From: Chitinophagaceae bacterium
GTDB taxonomy: Bacteria; Bacteroidota; Bacteroidia; Chitinophagales; Chitinophagaceae
Direction: 5' to 3'
Assembly (NCBI GenBank): GCA_003167015.1
Contig: PMUF01000546.1
Coordinates: 1-7,979 of the forward strand
Length of the DNA stretch: 7,979 nucleotides
The notes beneath the pieces were generated by a model, which was not told the DNA's origin, ran no database searches, and saw only the letters and a list, made by a program, of their open reading frames with translations. Shown here piece after piece: positions 5,092 to 7,979 of this stretch (position 1 is its first letter; each line of letters begins with the position of its first letter). Made by a program: the position numbers and the translations under genes.

Positions 5092-7380
5092 TTAAAAGGT
5101 ATGGACCAGGGCCGTTAAAAGGCCGAGCTCTCCCCGGTAAGGCACGGTCAGCATAGTCGTGCTTTTGATCGCCGGTGAATCGGAATTGTTTTTATGGGCG
5201 GGTTTCTCGGGTCCCTGGTAGCGGTAGCCGGGGTGCTGTTCGGGCTGCGCAGGTTGGTCCGGCCGCTCTTTTTGTTCGGGTCGTTCTTTTTTCTCGGGCT
5301 GCTCAGGTTGTTCGGGTCGTTCTGCGCGATCCATCCGGCTGGACCGGACGAGCCCGGTAGCCGTCATCGTATATTCTACATTGCTGTTCCAGGCGTAGGT
5401 GTTGTCGAGGTCGGTTTGATCTTCCCAGCTTTCCTCGTCCCCATCGCTCCAGTGGATATGGCGGTGATTGCCGCTGAGGTTGAACCACCGGAAGGACCTG
5501 ATCGAATTGTCGATGATGATCCTTTTACCGACCGGGACCGAGATGGCGACCAGTACCTGCTGGTTACGGAATTTTTGGTTTTGGCTGATGGCGAACCCTG
5601 CCGGAAGGCTGAGAACGCTGTCGGATTGCTGGACAGGGTAGGAGATCTGCTGTGCGAGCTCCGAGGCGGTCCGGGAATTATCGCTGCGGCTGAAGCGGTA
5701 TAGCTTAACATGATATTGAGCGTCATCGCTTTTCAAAACGTCGACCTTGATGGTGGTCAGCAGGATGCTGTCGTCATTAAGAGCGTAGAAAGGCGCACGA
5801 CGCTTCCAGTCCCAGTCGTCATCATTGAACCACCAATCGGTGTCATAGACCCGGCTGGGGCGGGGCGCCGACCTGACCATCAGTTTATTCTGGGAAGGCT
5901 GGGACATGGTGATCTCTTCTTCAGTGTGTTGGCGGGACCGGAAATTGTTCATGACCATGCCGGCCAATGCGATGAAGCAGAACAGGCCGATAACCCATAA
6001 GGTAGCAAAGGTATAACCCAGGTAGTGCGTGCGGGACCGTACGCCGGTTATCCGCCGGATCAACCAGGTCAGCAACGATAAGACAGGGGTCAGGAAGAAG
6101 AGCAGGAAGGCGGCCCAGGCCAGGAAGTTCTGCCAGAATCCCGACAGGATATAATTCTTCAGGTCCAGGATCCCGTTGCCGGCGAAGAGAAGGCTGACCA
6201 GTGCGACGGTCAGGCCAAAAGCGATACACCCTGCGATAAGAAGGAAGAAGGCTTTGAACAGGACGCCGACGGCATGGCCGAAACTGGTGCCGCTCTTCCG
6301 AGCATAGGCGCCGGTATCTGAGCTGAAATTCTGGACATTTTGCTTGATCTGAGGACCCATCTCCTTGCCCATCTGTTTGAACCTGTCCCCCATTTCCTTG
6401 CCCATTTCCTTTGCCCGTTTGTTAAAGCCTTCCAGGTCGCTTTTCACGGTGTTCTTAATAGATTCCAGGTCCACTTTCTCCCCGCGCATCTCCAGCTTGT
6501 CCGAGGCGGTGACAGCCTCCGGCAGAACGATCCACAGGACGATGTAGGCGATGAAGAGCGTACCGCCAAACCCGCCGGTGATGAATTCAGGGCTGCTGAA
6601 ATGGAAGCGTCCATGGCCCCACCAGGCGCTGCCTAGAATCGATGAAATGACGCTGAGGATTCCAGGAAGAGCGAAGATCAGCCTGGGGATCCATACTTCA
6701 ATATGGAAGTAGGCTGCCAGGCCGCTGGCGACACCGCCGATGACCCGGTCATCAGGGTTCCGGTATAGTCTTTTGCGGACGACGGCGGGTAAGGACCTTG
6801 TCGGCAGGACCATCCAAAGGATGAAGTACAGGAGAAATCCAAATCCCCAGCCGAAGGCGATCAGGACGAAGATGATGCGGACGACAGCCGGATCGAGGCG
6901 GAGATAATTAGCCAGTCCGCCACAAACTCCGCCGAGGATCTTGTCATTCTCGGCACGGTACAGCCTGCGGGGTTCCGCAGTGTTATACTGCCAGCCAGCC
7001 TGCTGGGAAGCGCCCGTGGCTCCTGCAGCGGATGACTCCGAAGTACCCGCATCGGCGGTTGAGCTGCTGCCTGCTGGGCCTTGTTGGCCGGCGCCGGCCG
7101 TAGAGGAGGTCTCTTCGTCCGCCTCGAAGTCCTCGGGGCGACCCATGCTGGCGATGATGCTGTTGACATCGTCGTCGGTAATGCAGGCGGCGCCCTTCTT
7201 CAATTTGTCGGCAAAGAGCTCGGAGAAGCGATTTTCTATATCGCTGATGATCTCATCCCGACCTTCCTCGCGGGCGAAATACCGGCGCAGGCTCTCGATA
7301 TACTCCTGCAGGATCTCATAGGCAGTCTCTTCGATAGGGATCACCCGACTATGGAAGTTTATGTTAATAATCTTTTTCAT
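5092..7380 (-). CDS. Multi-domain membrane protein: HAAS-like N-terminus plus two PspC domains
   Basis: The product has 762 residues. Residues ~1-87 form an all-helical region (EYIESLRRYFAREEGRDEII, then DIENRFSELF and IIASMGRPEDF) resembling the HAAS domain often found beside PadR regulators. An Ala/Ser/Gly/Thr linker spans 91-130. PspC domain 1 is at ~138-194 (RLYRAENDKILGGVCGGLANYL) and PspC domain 2 at ~203-288 (RLYRNPDDRVIGGVASGLAAYF), with about 22 extra residues between its hydrophobic halves. A charged amphipathic stretch with repeated KEMG follows (324-342), then hydrophobic segments near 370-399, 412-442 and 455-477. The C-terminal ~285 residues are non-hydrophobic, with a Trp/Asp-rich motif (515-525), a predicted beta-rich part (540-635) and a Pro/Glu/Gln/Arg tail (685-715). 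PspC domains act in envelope-stress (phage shock) signalling; this role is inferred here. The ATG at 7378-7380 is 57 bp after padR, with no clear Shine-Dalgarno site. Confidence 0.88.
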   Translation of the reverse strand: MKKIININFHSRVIPIEETAYEILQEYIESLRRYFAREEGRDEIISDIENRFSELFADKLKKGAACITDDDVNSIIASMGRPEDFEADEETSSTAGAGQQGPAGSSSTADAGTSESSAAGATGASQQAGWQYNTAEPRRLYRAENDKILGGVCGGLANYLRLDPAVVRIIFVLIAFGWGFGFLLYFILWMVLPTRSLPAVVRKRLYRNPDDRVIGGVASGLAAYFHIEVWIPRLIFALPGILSVISSILGSAWWGHGRFHFSSPEFITGGFGGTLFIAYIVLWIVLPEAVTASDKLEMRGEKVDLESIKNTVKSDLEGFNKRAKEMGKEMGDRFKQMGKEMGPQIKQNVQNFSSDTGAYARKSGTSFGHAVGVLFKAFFLLIAGCIAFGLTVALVSLLFAGNGILDLKNYILSGFWQNFLAWAAFLLFFLTPVLSLLTWLIRRITGVRSRTHYLGYTFATLWVIGLFCFIALAGMVMNNFRSRQHTEEEITMSQPSQNKLMVRSAPRPSRVYDTDWWFNDDDWDWKRRAPFYALNDDSILLTTIKVDVLKSDDAQYHVKLYRFSRSDNSRTASELAQQISYPVQQSDSVLSLPAGFAISQNQKFRNQQVLVAISVPVGKRIIIDNSIRSFRWFNLSGNHRHIHWSDGDEESWEDQTDLDNTYAWNSNVEYTMTATGLVRSSRMDRAERPEQPEQPEKKERPEQKERPDQPAQPEQHPGYRYQGPEKPAHKNNSDSPAIKSTTMLTVPYRGELGLLTALVHTF
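5236..5328 (-). repeat. Low-complexity Pro/Glu/Gln/Arg repeat in the PspC protein tail
   Basis: Residues 685-715 are built from imperfect copies of E-R-P-E-Q, P-E-Q-P-E and K-E-R-P units. At DNA level this is seen on the + strand as repeated ttcgggtcgttct and ggctgctcaggttg-like blocks. Such tracts are extended linkers and often vary in length between strains through slippage. Confidence 0.75.
6355..6411 (-). repeat. Short imperfect KEMG repeats in the PspC protein
   Basis: Residues 324-342 read KEMGKEMGDRFKQMGKEMG, encoded by near-repeats visible on the + strand as catctccttgcccat and catttccttgcccat. The segment sits in the charged region between PspC domain 2 and the next hydrophobic segment and would form an amphipathic or coiled helix with Met on one side. 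Confidence 0.6.
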
Positions 7381-7401
7381 GAGTTATGTTATTTGGCGGT
7401 T

Positions 7402-7409
7402 GAAATGTA
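7402..7409 (-). promoter_or_regulatory. Possible internal promoter element before the PspC gene (TACATTTC)
   Basis: Minus-strand TACATTTC differs from TAnnTTTG only at the last base and lies 21 bases before the PspC gene ATG, in the 57-bp gap after padR. The position matches the elements of comB and gcvT, but the mismatch makes it weaker. The gene is probably also read from the padR promoter. Confidence 0.4.
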
Positions 7410-7437
7410 GAAGTGTGTCAGCTTCATTGGTTAGGGA

Positions 7438-7764
7438 TCATTTTTTGGTCAGGGCGTGGACGGCGTTGGCCAGCTCGTTCCAGGTCGCCTCCAGTTCCCC
7501 GTAGAAAGCCTCTCCTTTCGGTGTCAGGGAAAAATATTTGCGTGGAGGCCCCGAGTTGCTTTCTACCCAACGGTAGGTTAGCATATCGGCGTTTTTAAGT
7601 CGGGTTAAAAGGGGGTAAAGGGTCCCTTCCAGGATATTCAGGTTGGCGGCTTTCATTTCTTCTACTATGTCAGAAGGGTAGGCCTCACCGCGCCTGATCA
7701 CCGAGAGGATGCAGAATTCCAGGATTCCTTTACGCATCTGGCTTTGGGTATTCTCGATATTCAT
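7438..7764 (-). CDS. PadR-family transcriptional regulator
   Basis: This is a 108-residue winged-helix regulator of the short PadR subfamily (about 100-110 aa), which binds DNA as a dimer. The N-terminal helix and HTH are MRKGILEFCILSVIRRGEAY (10-29) and PSDIVEEMKAANLNILEGTL (30-49). The recognition-helix signature EGTLYPLLTRLKNADML (46-62) and the wing SGPPRKYFSLTPKG (71-84) are both intact. A short C-terminal helix (86-106) fits the dimerisation helix. The frame is open to 7824, but the extra 20 codons cover the promoter, so Met 7764 is chosen. The gene precedes the HAAS/PspC membrane-protein gene on the same strand, a pairing typical of PadR regulators. PadR proteins usually repress their own operon until a ligand or signal releases them; the signal here is unknown. 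Confidence 0.95.
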   Translation of the reverse strand: MNIENTQSQMRKGILEFCILSVIRRGEAYPSDIVEEMKAANLNILEGTLYPLLTRLKNADMLTYRWVESNSGPPRKYFSLTPKGEAFYGELEATWNELANAVHALTKK

Positions 7765-7790
7765 ACGCTGAGTCTTTTTAATTGACAACC

Positions 7791-7798
7791 TAAAGATA
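7791..7798 (-). promoter_or_regulatory. -7 promoter element of padR (TATCTTTA)
   Basis: Minus-strand TATCTTTA fits TAnnTTTG except for the last base. A TTG lies 20 bp upstream (7819-7821), within the 17-23 bp range usual for a Bacteroidota -33 element, so both halves are present. It is 26 bases before the padR ATG, like the comB element. Confidence 0.55.
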
Positions 7799-7799
7799 T

Positions 7800-7832
7800 G
7801 TACTTTTCTAGTACTATGCAACACAAAGTACT
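7800..7832. promoter_or_regulatory. Candidate operator: clustered GTAC palindromes upstream of padR
   Basis: Three GTAC cores occur at 7800-7803, 7811-7814 and 7828-7831. The first two form the inverted repeat GTACT-N5-AGTAC (7800-7804 with 7810-7814). The second and third are each inside the palindrome AGTACT (7810-7815 and 7827-7832), 17 bp apart. The cluster fills the space between the -7 element and the -33 TTG of padR, where an autorepressor would bind. Assignment to PadR is inferred from position only. Confidence 0.4.
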
Positions 7833-7979
7833 GATCTAAGGAAGGTAATTTGCAGGGACTAGTATTGGACGGATGAAAGGCAAATATCAGGGATGATCGG
7901 CGGGTGCGACGGGCGGCCGAAGAGGGTAAGACTCCCGGAGGGCGCAGGGGCTCACGGAGTATGCATTTTGCATACTTTG
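7833..7979. other. Right-edge non-coding stretch
   Basis: No open frame of useful length starts here on either strand; an ATG at 7874 meets a stop after seven codons. No RNA gene is recognised. The only clear structure is the inverted repeat at its end. Confidence 0.6.
7958..7976. repeat. Perfect inverted repeat AGTATGCA-TTT-TGCATACT
   Basis: Two 8-bp arms (7958-7965 and 7969-7976) are exact reverse complements around TTT. The centre is AT-rich and there is no flanking T-run within the window, so it looks more like a dimeric regulator site than a terminator. The right arm continues into TACTTTG at the edge, one base short of a TAnnTTTG -7 element on the + strand. It could therefore overlap the promoter of a + strand gene beyond the window. 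Confidence 0.5.

Noticed and set aside
7765..7824. N-terminal extension of PadR by 20 residues
   Set aside because: It overlaps the -7 element and candidate operator, and short PadR proteins start shortly before the first helix.
7874..7897. Tiny + strand frame starting at an ATG near the right end
   Set aside because: It stops after seven codons, with no promoter or ribosome-site support.
1..7979. Mobile element, CRISPR array, defence or toxin-antitoxin system
   Set aside because: No transposase, integrase, terminal repeats, regularly spaced repeats or toxin/antitoxin pair is visible; the gene content is ordinary chromosomal genes.

Overview
The window looks like ordinary chromosomal (core-genome) DNA from a member of the Bacteroidota, probably the Chitinophagaceae/Chitinophagales. 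Three things suggest this. The proteins have a Bacteroidota character (FeoB opening LKKNNLHIALVGNPNSGKSS, a PadR plus HAAS/PspC membrane-protein pair, a bacterial ComB). The -7 promoter element TAnnTTTG recurs upstream of several genes. Purine-rich Shine-Dalgarno sites are largely absent. Base composition is moderately GC-rich (mid-50s percent by eye, not computed). Genus cannot be fixed from sequence alone.

Layout, left to right. A partial + strand HAD-family hydrolase ends at 214 and converges on feoB; between them lies a very GC-rich 56-bp gap with a perfect 9-bp hairpin. All other genes read on the minus strand. In order of increasing coordinate they are feoB (ferrous iron transporter, 271-2394), comB (2-phosphosulfolactate phosphatase family, 2491-3222), an SRPBCC-fold protein (3272-3748), gcvT (glycine cleavage T-protein, 3873-4958), a 762-residue HAAS/PspC-domain membrane protein (5092-7380) and a PadR-family repressor (7438-7764). 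The right 215 bp has no supportable gene but holds the padR promoter, clustered AGTAC-type repeats and an 8-bp-arm inverted repeat at the very edge.

Transcriptional organisation. padR and the PspC gene form one probable operon that ends at a strong intrinsic terminator (5032-5062). gcvT, comB and feoB each have their own TAnnTTTG-type element 12-40 bases upstream of the start, so they look mainly like single-gene units. The SRPBCC gene has no visible promoter and may depend on read-through from gcvT. The promoter positions help choose starts: feoB probably begins at a TTG (2394), not the upstream GTG (2430), and gcvT at the ATG at 4958.

Functionally the genes are mixed: iron uptake, one-carbon metabolism, an envelope-stress-like membrane protein with its regulator, and a sulfolactate-type phosphatase of unclear role. 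I found no mobile element, CRISPR array, tRNA/rRNA, toxin-antitoxin or defence system, and no convincing new system. The points most worth a second look are the variant G4/G5 motifs of FeoB, the comB gene without coenzyme M context, the domain composition of the PadR-linked PspC protein, and the candidate operator sites at the right end.
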